Origin: Symsagittifera roscoffensis
Taxonomy: Eukaryota > Xenacoelomorpha > Acoela > Convolutidae
DNA length: 64,000 bases
Assembly (NCBI RefSeq): GCF_963678635.1
Contig: NC_087063.1
Span: forward strand, 46,232,101-46,296,100
Direction: 5' to 3'
In this document: piece after piece, positions 20,079 through 30,332 of the stretch
Position numbering within the stretch: position 1 is the first letter of the stretch
Layout of the letters: each line of letters starts with the position of its first letter
Program-made: the position numbers and the translations under genes
Notes under the pieces: model-generated
What the model saw: the letters and a program-made list of their open reading frames with translations, nothing else
Told to the model about the DNA's origin: nothing
Databases searched by the model: none

Positions 20079-21184
20079 TGTGAGAGACTTGAGCAAAAGG
20101 CAGTTCAATCAGGCGGACATTAAAGAAGGATTCTCGTTTCTGGACAAAGAGAAATATGAAGCATTTCCCTTGACGAGATGGTTGGACAAGTCAGGACATC
20201 CGATTCAGGAACACCCAGAATTACCAGTGGAGAAAGCAGCAGAAATAAAGATCTTATCCAAAAGGGACCCGGTGTCTTGGATCTATTGGATCCTTTAAAC
20301 CTGGTCCGACAGGAACTCTCTCGTATGAACATAAACAGCCGCTCATTGCTAAATAAAACGGTGCATGTCACACCACAAGTGATGCGGATGCTGCGTGGAT
20401 TGTTGGAGAGAGAAGTGACTAGAGATGACCCCGAATGGGCAGCAGCCATGACATCGTTGACAGTCATTGAAAAGATACTGACAAAACCATCAAGACGCCA
20501 AAACAGAGAAAAAGAAAAGGATTTTAGGACGGTAGTTCAGCAACTAGTGTCCTCGATTCCTCAAAGCGTTGTGGTGAGAACATCATTTAAAGAAAAAGGA
20601 CAAGAGATCGGAATTCAAAAGAAGATTGTCACTTTTGAGGAACCTGATAAAGAATGGATAGAAGTTGAATCTGAAAACCCAAACAAGAAAATTTGTCCGG
20701 GGAGTCGGATGTTGAAGGAAATGATCACGTAAATGGTCATGAAAATGGTAAATGTAAGTTTTGTCCGGCCATTTTAGATGGATGAGTAGATCGTGCACGT
20801 TCGAAAATGCCCTGGAGACGTGTTTGATAACTACTCAGACAAGAACTCGAGAACAAGATCAGACTTATCAGAGTTAGCAATCCACATGTTGCTAGTGGAG
20901 ACTCGAGCAAGAGACTCGGAAAGGGAAGTGTACCAAGACCCTGATAGTGTTCGCTACCTGATCCCGAGCTGAAAAGTTTTAGATAACTCAGCGGATGACC
21001 TGGAAATGATAGCAGTGTCGGGGCGTTCGATGAACCTATTACCACAGAAGGAAGTGGTCAAGACTGACCTTCAACCGTTTAAACAAGAGACAGAGCCATT
21101 GGCAAAGATTTGGTGCGTCAAAAAGGAAGACGACACGCATCAACCTGATGAGCTAAACGGAGAATTGATCGCCAGACAAAAATT
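20079..21184 (+). pseudogene. Copy A pol linker between RNase H and integrase (acidic, disordered)
   Basis: Frames at 20080-20298 and 20178-20732 give RQFNQADIKEGFSFLDKE, HPELPVEKAAEIKILSK and VTPQVMRMLRGLLERE, followed by charged sequence with VTFEEPDKEWIEVE. The homologous linker occurs three times in copy B (for example VSFREEVEDLGQD at 51.3 kb). This long spacer between RNase H and integrase is unusual for Ty3 elements. No fold recognised. Confidence 0.55.
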
Positions 21185-22380
21185 TTGAAAAGGTGGATAG
21201 ACAATGGGTCACCAGAAAAAGGAGATCTGGAAGAGGGTTGTTACCGAATCTTGAAACAATACTGTATGCAGAAAGAGGGGAGGTTATATCTGAAGAAGGA
21301 TGGGATCGTGGCTTGCAAAATGAGAGAGGAGGTCAGGGTACTGTACAAGTGCAACGCAATAGTCTTGCCGCAAATTTATCAAACGGAACTCTTATTCAGG
21401 TCGCATGGTCAGATGGGCCAACAAGGGATCGATAAAGTAAACCAGAGAATCTTGAAATGCTTCGAATGTCCTGGAATGAAGAAGGCACGCGAGAAGTGGG
21501 TAACAGCATGTCTGTCATGCCAACACGTGAAGTATCCCATGAAATTGCGATTTCCGTTGCAGTCAATAGTGTCATCCGAATTCAATGAAGTGGTACAGAT
21601 TATCATCAGAATATATGCATGACAGACAGTGGCTGCAATCAGGTCCTGGTGATGATCGGCCACTTCACAAAGTATGCAGAGGCCGTGCCCTGCATAGCTG
21701 CCTCGGCCGAAGAGACATGCGACCATCTGATCATTACTTGGAATGCAAGACATGGATGTCCAATGACATTCCAATCGTACAATTGGACAGCTTTAGTAGG
21801 AGAACTTACCAAGGAACTCATGAAACGTTCTCAAGTAGCTCGGGCTCTCTTCTAATTTTTTATCATCCACAAACAAAGAGTTTGGTGGAAAGACAAAATC
21901 GGAATCTGGTGTCGATGTTGAGGGTGTACTGTTCCCGATACATGACTGATTGGGATACATATTTTCCACAAGTGATGGGAGCTTATAACAGCACGCAACG
22001 TTCCACCACAGGAACTAGTCCGCAAATGATGTTGACTGGACATGAAAAGTCTTTGCTTTTATTTTTCTTTTATCCAGAGTATGAAGGAAAGAAAACATCG
22101 CCACAAGTCTAAATAAGAGACTTGACACGCGTCAGCAAGAGCTGATTGACTTATGCAGACGCAATACGCAATAAGCTCAGGCGAGGCAGAGAAAAAGTTT
22201 TGACAAAAGGGCAGCTGGTACAAAAGCTAACGCAGTAGGAGACTACGTGTGGGTCTTTCAGAACGTCAAAACAACCGAAAAGAATGAAGAAACTCCTGAA
22301 GAAGTGGAGGGGATTGTTCATGATAACAGAAGTGCATAAGGAAGGGCAATTTTACAGACTGAGTACCGGCCGAGCTGCGT
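21185..22380 (+). pseudogene. Copy A integrase (H2C2 finger, core, C-terminal domain)
   Basis: The zinc-binding region reads FRSHGQMGQQGIDKV (second His lost) and TACLSCQHVKYP. The core reads LVMIGHFTKYAEAVPC, FQSYNWTALVGEL (usual SDNG aspartate replaced), then SLVERQNRNL, retaining the glutamate. Downstream MTDWDTYFPQVMGAYNST and GDYVWVFQNVKTTEK lead to KLLKKWRG and YRLSTGRAAYFENIKPH, the SH3-like C-terminal domain. First and second catalytic aspartates are both lost, so this integrase is inactive, unlike the better-kept core in copy B. Confidence 0.75.
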
Positions 22381-22950
22381 ATTTTGAGAACATTAAGCCA
22401 CACAACCCATCCACAGAGGACTGAAGTATACCTGAAGACATGAAGCAGTGCGATTATCTGATGATGAACCCTGCTTGCGAGGTCAACGAGAAAGGTACCA
22501 GGGAAAAAAGCGATGGGAATGAAGCTCTAGAAGAAGGTTCAAGTACGCCGCTGGACCTTGATCCCAATGAATTATTTGAGGCGGTTGAGGAAACCTTACC
22601 ATACGCAGAGAAGGACTGGGAAAATCCCGAGCAGATTGAGGTTTCCAAGAACACGAAACCAGATCTACGCTTTACAATGTAATTAAGACAGAGTGACAGG
22701 AAAACGCCTCCAAAGAAGTTTCACCCTAACGGAGACAATTTCGTAGTGGACAGAAAAGAACTGAAAAAGATAGTGGAGGATTTGGTGACATCAGACCCAA
22801 AAGAAACCAAGATCACGATTCAGGACGTAGACCGCGAGAGCAAGAAATACATAAAGAATGACAAAGGGGACCCTTCCTGTGTAGCCCAGGAAGGGCAATT
22901 GCCGATGCCAGCAACCAACTTAACTTAATATGATATACCCAACTTGACGG
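22381..22950 (+). pseudogene. Copy A pol C-terminal extension (acidic)
   Basis: Frames 22440-22682 and 22683-22925 give YLMMNPACEVNEKGTREK, LDLDPNELFEAVEETLPYAE and NGDNFVVDRKELKKIVEDL. Copy B has the equivalent YLMVEPACEVNEK and YGDDFLIDKIRPDEL. Acidic and apparently disordered. It joins the integrase to the macro-domain segment and may be part of one long polyprotein. Confidence 0.55.
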
Positions 22951-23583
22951 GGACGTCGATGGATATTTTTGTCAGGGGAGTGGGGATAGGACTTACCCAC
23001 ACTGAAAAATTTTTATTAAAACTATAGCAAGAGAAACAGGTGACCTAGTGCCAGAAAAGATGAACGCCCTAGGAAACCAGACAGAGGGACAGTATTAGAG
23101 TCATATTTTTACTTGCGAAATGAGTTCTCAATCAACATAGTACTAACATATAGCGACTTTATGCTTACATATAGGACATGTGCAATAGCGATCACCCCTG
23201 ATATGAGTTTTAGAACAGCGCTAGCAGCAGACTGTATGAGAGAATATAAAAACAGAGAATTTTTATGAAATCAAAGACCAGGAATAGGAGGTGTAGCAGC
23301 CTTGCCTCCGGCGGCTTCGTAAATACCAAAGAAGTATTTATGTTTTTTGGTGACGAGGGCGACGGAAAAGCAGCATGTGGACCCTGAAGATTTGGTTCTG
23401 TCCCCAAAGAGACTGTGCGACTTCTTGGTGGAAAGGGAGGTGAGAGAACTATCGCTTCCTGTGTCTCACCCATACCGAGGACGACTGTATCCTCTTGAGC
23501 TGTATGCACCGAAGCATGTGATCTTTTCTGATACCAACATAGAAGTGTATCTACAAAACAAAAACTATTTGAGTATAGGCTGA
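22951..23583 (+). pseudogene. Copy A TARG1-like macro domain
   Basis: An upstream part reads DIFVRGVGIGLTHTEKFL. The core (23107-23583, one frame with a TGA and a TAA) reads TCAIAITPDMSFRTALAADC, MREYKN, RPGIGGVAALPPA, KYLCFLVTRATEKQHVDPED, VRELSLPVSHPYRGRLYPLE and VIFSDTNIEVYLQNK. Element by element this follows the ADP-ribose-binding macro fold of TARG1/OARD1: CISEDxRMGxGIA helix, YxxYLITKxxxxxKPT strand, LSMPxIGCGLDxLxW loop and IxVY strand. Human TARG1 uses Lys84 and Asp125; here those positions appear to be Arg and Gly, so de-ADP-ribosylation is doubtful while binding is possible. Copy B has the same domain at the same place. An alternative is an unrelated fold with chance resemblance. 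Confidence 0.6.
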
Positions 23584-23950
23584 GAGTAGGTCGAGTGTGT
23601 TGTGTGTTATGTGTTATGTGTAATGTATTATGTTGTTATGTTATTAAGATTTCGATTTTGGAAAGCTTAGTGACCACGAATACTGAAACAATATTTTTAG
23701 GAATAGTTCCAAAGTGTGAACTGTCCACTCTTAAATCGAATTCCAAGACTTTAGAACTGGATTGATTTTCAATCTATTTTAAGATTCAAATCTTCTTATC
23801 TGACTGTTTTTAAACCAATTTTAAAATAAATATGGAGTAATATCAACAGATGTGATAGTCGTTACCTTATTTCTAGTTCCTGATTGATCGTTTACTTACT
23901 CAACAAATTTGAATTCTGCAAATCGATAATCAAAATCGAATCATAGAGAA
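23584..23950 (+). other. Short non-coding spacer after the macro domain
   Basis: Begins with degenerate TGTGTTATG-type repeats (23595-23650), then AT-rich sequence without ORF. Copy B has a comparable spacer (47832-48259). It separates the pol-macro frame from the next ORF, so the accessory part may be translated from another mRNA. Confidence 0.4.
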
Positions 23951-24840
23951 TGGATAGCTTCGACGTGAATGATTTAATGGACCTTGCCGAGGCATATGTA
24001 GGACCGGTGATAGATGCGATCTATCGCCGGCTGATGGATCGAGACTTCACTCTGGATCTTGTTGTCATGTTGCTGGCCGCCTTAACTAACATGAAGGCAC
24101 GACAACCGTGATGACCGCCCCACGGAAGTCTTATTGATGGCCCATTATGAGGGTAAGGAGGTGGAGAAACAACTGTGCCACCAAAACTGGCGAGAGTAGA
24201 AGAAGAAGCCCAGGAGAATGAAACAATGAAAGACCTGAGCGAAACGAAAGAAACATTGCTCAGAACTGAAGAAGACCGAGACATGTGGATGAGACTGTTC
24301 AAGGATTGCAAAAACACGCAGGGCGAGGAGATAAAACGCTTGAGGCAAGATTATAAGGAGCGATGGGAACGAGTGACATTAACGACAGTAGAAAGAACAA
24401 TGCTCCTCGTGGGCAATTCCCAAATGACCTTCTGACGCCGCGTGAACTAAGCCTAACAACAGAAGTGCGAACCCCAGAAGCGTCCGGTACAGTGACGATC
24501 CCGGATCCAAGTGACACCCTGCGTGATCCAGTCGTGGAACGAATCATGCGACAGCTGGTGGTAATCACTGGCCGACTCGTGGCCAACAGAAGTACAGAAG
24601 TGTGCCAGGATCCGGGGTGACTGAACCCTATGGAACGATTGACGATAACGGCAGAGTGGAGCTCTCTTCGGAAGTTATGAAGAAAACGGGAGCTGCTGCC
24701 GCGACGAAACCAGCAAAGACCTCAAAAGCGTCTGACAGGACGATAAGGGAGATGCCAATGTAGAAAGTGTCGCGCGTGTTTGGCATACAAAAAGTTAATC
24801 AAATCAAGAACAACTTCACAGGAGTCCCAGACACGGACAT
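23951..24840 (+). pseudogene. Copy A second-ORF N-terminal segment (helical/coiled coil)
   Basis: Begins MDSFDVNDLMDLAEAYVG at an ATG (23951) and continues in shifting frames with ETKETLLRTEEDRDMWMRLF and EIKRLRQDYKERWERV, typical coiled-coil composition, then TVTIPDPSDTLRDPVVERIM. The counterpart in copy B (47831-46745) begins MADRFWESRPAAFRK and has a longer RDQ-rich coiled coil. No enzymatic motif. It precedes the SGNH domain in both copies. Confidence 0.5.
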
Positions 24841-25441
24841 GCGAGCATGTTTCAACCGATCGGCGTAGATTCGAGCGATGAACATGCAGCAAACACCGCC
24901 CGGAGCATCGCATTTGATTTTGGGCGATTGTCTAGTGAGAGTTTTGCTGAACTTAACGACCTCATGGATCACTACAGTGTTGGCTTTCGGAGGAGCCTCA
25001 ATAGCCCAGTTATATCGGATGGTGGAATTGATGAACCCGGTAGAAATTGTCGACTTAATGTTTTTAATAGGCACGAACAACGTGTCCAGGAGCTCAGACA
25101 CCGACGAATCTCAATGAGAGTCGAGGCTGGTATGTCTGTTTACCACGCTATGAGAGAAGTTTCAGTGCGCGGTACTGACTGTTTGCACCATACCAATGAG
25201 TACGAGGACGCTATTGTCCACTGGAAGAAGACACAGCAAAAATTTCGTCAGATGGAACAACATCGTGCAAAATCTGGCAAGTGGCAACGCTGGACGAATG
25301 ATCTCGATGAACTTAGAGCATGAGCTGAGACCTCTGGATCTAGCCAGATTCACCATTGACGGGATACATTTTGATAGCGTAGAGGGAAACGGCTGGATGA
25401 ATCGTGCCTTCCAGGAACAAATAGATGAGTTGGAAATTTAA
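24841..25441 (+). pseudogene. Copy A SGNH-hydrolase-like domain 1
   Basis: One frame, with two stops near 25118-25155, reads SHLILGDCLVRVL (block I; Cys at 24929-24931 where catalytic Ser is expected), VLAFGGASIAQL (block II Gly-Gly-Ala), DLMFLIGTNNVSRSS (block III, GTNN at 25070-25081), VLTVCTIPMSTRTL (block IV-like strand) and RFTIDGIHFDSVEG (block V, Asp at 25358 and His at 25367). Block order and spacing match GDSL/SGNH esterases and the related OSK-type domains. Reaction unknown; SGNH enzymes hydrolyse esters of lipids or sugars, and some members only bind nucleic acid. Copy B has Ser in block I but has lost the His. Both copies are defective in different ways. Confidence 0.65.
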
Positions 25442-26130
25442 CTTTTCGACACCGGAGTACTCAGAGCAGAAGAAGCGACGGATGTACCGGTGTTTTTGAC
25501 GTTTGTGCCTCCTAATCTGAAGACGGCCTCCTAATCAGTCCCAGCCCTGCCGCAAGTGCTGCAGAGCTCGAGCGAGCGAGATCAGAGGCCCGATGTATTG
25601 GATCAACTGGGCGAGGCACCATTGAGGAGGATCCTTCATCCCCGACGAAGGTTGGGACCAGTTATTCAAGCGGTGGAAACGACCTCAAGCACCTCCAGAT
25701 CAGAGACGACGACGAGTACAAGCAGGGAGGAGTGACGTCCTGATAGAAGTTCCTTGATGTGGTCGAGACCGATACCGTCCCGCTGGCTTGTTTATAAACA
25801 AGATCTGATGAAGTGAAACCTTCAAAGAGTGAGATTTGCAGCTGATGCGATGAGAATGTTGATTGGGGCGAAACTTTCCGTGAATGGACTGTACTCAATC
25901 GTGGTAGTGGACTGATTGATAGCAGCCGGGAGCAACTTTATCTCCACAACGGCATCAAGATTTGCTGGCCTTGAGGGACTGCCCTCAAATAACACCATGG
26001 GTCCAGTAAATGCCAGACCCCTACAAGACGTTAGGATGAACCACAGTGAACAGAACAGAAAAAAGAGTCCAGGAAGATTTTTGACGACTAGAGCACCAAC
26101 AGGACAACATGTGAGGATGTTTAAGCAAGT
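25442..26130 (+). pseudogene. Copy A inter-domain segment
   Basis: Degraded, frames change often. Readable pieces are VPVFLTFVPPNLKT, LQIRDDDEYKQGG and GNDLKHLQ, then stretches matching no known family. It lies between the two SGNH-like domains as in copy B (45141-45891). Confidence 0.35.
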
Positions 26131-27155
26131 GTGAGCGCCTCCAGCTCAAGTGAAAAAAAGAGCTCATCCGAAACCAGTAACCCAAAAAAGGGATGTCGAA
26201 AGGTACGGCGAGTTGAAATTTTGAACAGACGAGACTATCTTCACGGCATACGACAAAGCAAAATGAGGAGAGCAAAAGTACTGGTGATTGCGAGCTCAGA
26301 CTTCGTGCACACCTCTAAGTCTCTGTCTTGGCACGACGAAATAACGTTGGCGGGAATAGACAAGTATTGGATGCAATCCCTATCAATGATAATCGGATTT
26401 AGCGTCAAACCGAGATGAATCCGATCACAATCGTGTTTGCTGGCAATAATGATCACCGACATAGCAGAGGTCACCTGGGTAGACTGACGAACTTTACAAC
26501 GAACTGAAGCCTACAACGACTTACAGAGCCTTTAAGAGCCTACAACGACTGAAGATGCAGTATGGCCAGCAATCAAAGACATTCTGGAGTCCATGGGCGA
26601 AGTCATGGACGTGTGAAGGCAAGGCGGATTCCAGAAGGCGGTTTCCAGAAGCGTGTTGTCTCCGGGATATCCACACCTCCCAGATGGACTAAAATTCATG
26701 TATGCAATGAAAGCATTACTCTCGGAAGGAAACTATGATGTGATCATACCTGCCCCAAACCGCGAAGTGAAAGCAAAGAACCTGAGGCCACTTCGGTCAG
26801 AATTGCCGGCAGTATGGTCGGATGTCTCGAAGGCTATGACACATGCTATGACTCGAAGGCTATGACTCGAAGGCTATGACACAGGCTGCACATGCTAGTA
26901 TTGGATGAAGTGTTGGGATTAAGACAGCTTAAATTGCAGCCATGAAACAACGACAATCATCGAGTGATAGTGGGAATGTCTAATGACCTGTGGTTCAGAG
27001 GAATGGAGATCAAGGAAGAAGGAGAAAAGAGGCAAAACGCCAAAGAAACTAAAGCTATGGTTTTGCGAACGAAGCCAGAGGCAAACAAGTGGCTGCACTT
27101 GACCCCTGGAATAGCAGCTAGGGCATGGACTCTTTGGAGCGAGACCCAGCGATGA
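26131..27155 (+). pseudogene. Copy A SGNH-like segment 2
   Basis: Reads a Ser-rich linker (SASSSSEKKSSSETSNP), RRAKVLVIASSDFVHTSKSL, then NPITIVFAGNNDHRHSRG in a shifted frame, resembling SGNH block III (Gly-x-Asn-Asp), then SPGYPHLPDGLKFMYAMKAL, YDVIIPAPNREVKAKNLRPL and VIVGMSNDLWFRGMEIK. Copy B keeps ALSPGYAGKPPALQFVYAML, MLMATSNRELETGNLRIL and SLWFRNMDITITG in the same order. Block I and block V residues are not evident, so it may be a degenerate, non-catalytic SGNH relative. Multiple stops. Confidence 0.45.
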
Positions 27156-28001
27156 TCACGATTATTCACGCCTACCTGGTAAAAGAATTGAACTTTGCGG
27201 AGAATGTGGAAGAAAAGTCAGCAGAATTTGTAAACAGGATGTGCCAGATAACACGCAGAACGTGAGAGGAGAAGAAGATTTCGAGAGAACTGATAGCATG
27301 TTAGAGGGGTTGAGAGCAGGATGGAGCGTGTCCTTCCTGGCGAAAGTCTGTCCGGCACTCTCTCGCTACCTGATAAGGGAATTTCTCAAAACAGTTACCG
27401 AATTATCGATTGTAGTGATCCTGGAATTGTTCATGACGTTTGGAGCAAAAAATTTTGTGAAAGGGCCAGCGGTATTGCTCACTGAAGGGATACAGACTCT
27501 CAAGCTGGAGGGACTCCTCACATTAATTGCGATCACGCACGGGAATTTGGGAAGGATTGACGAATTCAACCCGCTAGCCTGAACAAACTAGAAAGAATGG
27601 GAAAAAGTTTGACATGAAACGGTCTACTGACTCCTGGACTAAAAAAAAGAGATCTGAGACAGACCCTGATCCAAAACCTTCTACCACAGATTCGCTTTGG
27701 AACAGGAGAAGACGAAATAAAAGAAAAGGAAGAAGACTAGCGACGTTATGCAGGAGGCATGCCCCTACTAAGTCTAGCTATGAGGACAGATCCCTTAGCA
27801 CTAATCAGAGAAACCACTGAGTTTTTGACGACGATATACGGTCCAGCAGTGACATTTGCGTTCCCTGATGTTAGAGTGGAGGCAATCAGAAGGTCGGTGT
27901 TTCACTTGAACCTCATTTCAGCAGTAGACGGGAGCATTCTCAATTGGTGTGAGCAAAATTTGCTACGCGAATTGGTGAGTGAGGGCTTGCTGTTCGCATA
28001 G
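27156..28001 (+). pseudogene. Copy A helical segment of unknown function
   Basis: Readable parts: CPALSRYLIREFLKTVTELS, LELFMTFGAKNFVKGPAV, LEGLLTLIAITHGNLGRI, LSLAMRTDPLALIRETTEF, YGPAVTFAFPDVRVEAIRRS and VFHLNLISAVDGSILNWCEQ. Copy B has LRTDGFLILILLTNGNLAVF, MRSDPVGMIRGLGEVVT, AVTYAFSDPLVAAYRLSVV and HMSLISMLDGTALN. Predicted mostly alpha-helical and hydrophobic. I do not recognise the family. Confidence 0.45.
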
Positions 28002-28573
28002 CCAGAGATGACAACAATCAAATTCAACGACCACTTCCATGACCAAATGGGCAAAATGGATAGAGGGCATATCGAAATTTGAGGCCCTATGACAAAATGA
28101 AAGGCGAGATAACGAGAATTCCTCGTTTATTGATCTCATGTCAAAAAGTGAGAGAAGAAATCAAAGACTGGGGCGACTACAGAAAGATGCCAGAAGAAAC
28201 AGCTGAGTTCCTTTTGATTTGAAAGATGTTGCTCGAAGCAGACTCCGCAGTACGCACTCCCAGGTGGAGAGCCTTCGAAACCAATGAATGGAGGATGGCG
28301 AAGTTCTCCGAATCGATGGACCCGTGTTTCGTGGACAGAAACGCTGCCGTGCTTCAGAACACGCAGTATGCATATGCGGATGAGTCGACGAGGAGAAGGA
28401 TGAGCAATGTGGTCACTCCAAAACATGGAAGGTTCGAGGAAGAATGGACCAAGTTAGATCTGGTGCCAATGGTCATGAGAGGCAAGGCGGACTTGCACGC
28501 AGCCACACTAATCTTGACGAGTGTGAAAAAACAATTGTCGATGAGTGGGAACTTACTGACTATGACTCCTTAG
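28002..28573 (+). pseudogene. Copy A second helical segment of unknown function
   Basis: Readable parts are EITRIPRLL, RKMPEETAEFLLI, WRAFETNEWRMAKFSESMD, VLQNTQYAYADEST, RRRMSNVVTPKHGRFEEEW and LDLVPMVMRGKADLHAATL. The copy B counterpart (43192-43605) aligns loosely with KITREVLRIPAWKKS and PAVRRMTLGMNSPM. Tryptophan- and arginine-rich; family unknown. Confidence 0.4.
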
Positions 28574-29325
28574 AACCCTTCGGCTGTGAAGAAGTCAAGA
28601 TAAAACGCGGAGAAATTGAAGACAAGTCAGCTGGCAAACTAGTCGTGCCGAGCTTCCCAGACGAGACGATGAGTGAAGAGCAAGGATCTTCGGCGTCAGG
28701 AATAACTCGAGAGCGAGATGACAAGGAGAAAGAAGACCCCCAACCTGAAAAAGCGATGGAACAGGATCCCGAGCAAGTGGGAAGAGACGTCGACAAAGCC
28801 TCAACAGGTGGTGTGTCGAGCCGCCTGGACTTTAATTTCTTGGACCGTTACGATGCTGAAGCAGAAACTTTGAAAAGGACAACTGAAGCTTCCTCAGCCT
28901 TTATAAATCCAAGCTGTAACTTGCCAGAGGGCAGCTCTCCTGAAAAGCTTAGAACAATTGAATTGAGACTTTTAATAGAGTCTCTTCGTAGGAGAAAAAT
29001 AGATGGCGCAGCCCGAGCACCTTTCTTGGGAACCTTGCAAGAAGGAGAGCGGGAAGTTCACCACAGGAATCATGAAAACAGAACAGGCTGTAATATGGAC
29101 AAAATAGCTTTCATGGAAGAGGCCTGGACAGTGGAGCAGTGCTTGAAGACCCAGCCGCTGTTGAAAACAGGTCTCAACAGACCACTGATGCGGGAGATCC
29201 TTGATAAATTGGACGAATGTGAAGGGAGAATGAGCAAATTGTTGATTGATTTGGCCACTGATGAAAGTGAAGTTAACTCTCGAATCAAGGCCACGCATCA
29301 GGAAAGCAGCGAGGGAGTCGTGTAA
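28444..29325 (+). pseudogene. Copy A acidic, disordered ORF
   Basis: The longest uninterrupted accessory frame in copy A (293 codons), but its start lies inside the previous segment's other frame, so the open frame begins at a frameshift. Rich in Glu, Asp, Lys and Ser (DEWELTDYDSLEPFGCEE, SEEQGSSASGITRERDD). The end has REILDKLDECEGRMSKLLID, matching GELLDKMVRLRKDKQ in copy B's acidic segment. Probably a disordered linker with a short helical end. Confidence 0.45.
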
Positions 29326-30332
29326 CTCGAAAGGGAACGATGCGATCGAAAATGGTAATTGATAAGATCCACGACACGAAGATGAAACTAGGCAGCAAAG
29401 TCACGTTAACGAAAACCGGGAAGACGAAAGTAGATTCTGAGATCTCAGCAAAAGCTGTCAACGCAGCCAAAAGAAAGCGTGTTAAAGATGTCATAGATAT
29501 GGGGCAAGGTGATGACAGATTGCCTGGCACGTCCAAAACGATGACCGACGTAATGATGGTGCCACCCATCATCATTGCAGGAATGAGATCAGCCAATTAC
29601 AAAACCCAGAGGAGTGACCGCACTCTGCCTGTAGCTATCCTAGAAATGGATATACTCAGCCAATGTGGTGAAAGTACCCTACGGCATTTAAGACCATCAG
29701 GCATGAATCACGGAAAGAGAATTGTCATAGGACAGCTGACCCCATGGGAATAAACCCAATTGACAGTATCGGATACCGTCTTGATTAAAGAACCAACCAG
29801 TGGATACATGGAAATGATAGAGTACAGGAATTCAGCTAGAGTACACCTGATTGCTCTAGAAAATAAAGGTGCCAACTAATGTTACCTGGAAGAAATAATA
29901 CAGGGCACAACAATGAAGCAAAAGGCGTATGGAACGTAAGTTTCTCCTGAAATGCATCCGGAAACAGTGGATCAATTGGTAAGCTTACCGTGGAGAGCAG
30001 TAATACTACGTCACTTTGAAGAGAAAATAAGAACTACTCCGAAAAAACATGCTCTAATAGCGGTACCCTACGTCAGAACTGATCTGCAACTCAGATTTGC
30101 TTGGTGTTTGACGGGATTGACGATGGGAGAGTATGACTCGGAAAAGAGGGAGAGAACGAAAGAAGAGAAGGTGATCTTAATGACGAGTCTGAGAGACTTT
30201 ATGATCAATGAAGGAGCGGCAGTAGCGTGTGCGATACGGAGAGACGCTCTTTGTTTCGTTCGATTCATGTTGGAACAAAATATCGGTATCAGCACTGAAT
30301 ACTTATGCAAAATTACTGATAGAAGGCAGTGA
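29326..30332 (+). pseudogene. Copy A lysine-rich to helical segment
   Basis: 29340-29753 is basic (KMVIDKIHDTKMKLGSK, AVNAAKRKRVKDVID). 29952-30332 is an open frame with HPETVDQLVSLPWRAVILRH, KKHALIAVPYVRTDLQLRF, ILMTSLRDFMINEGAAVACA and IRRDALCFVRFMLEQN. Copy B has LARRKDATSFLRWILS in the equivalent place. Family not recognised. Confidence 0.4.
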
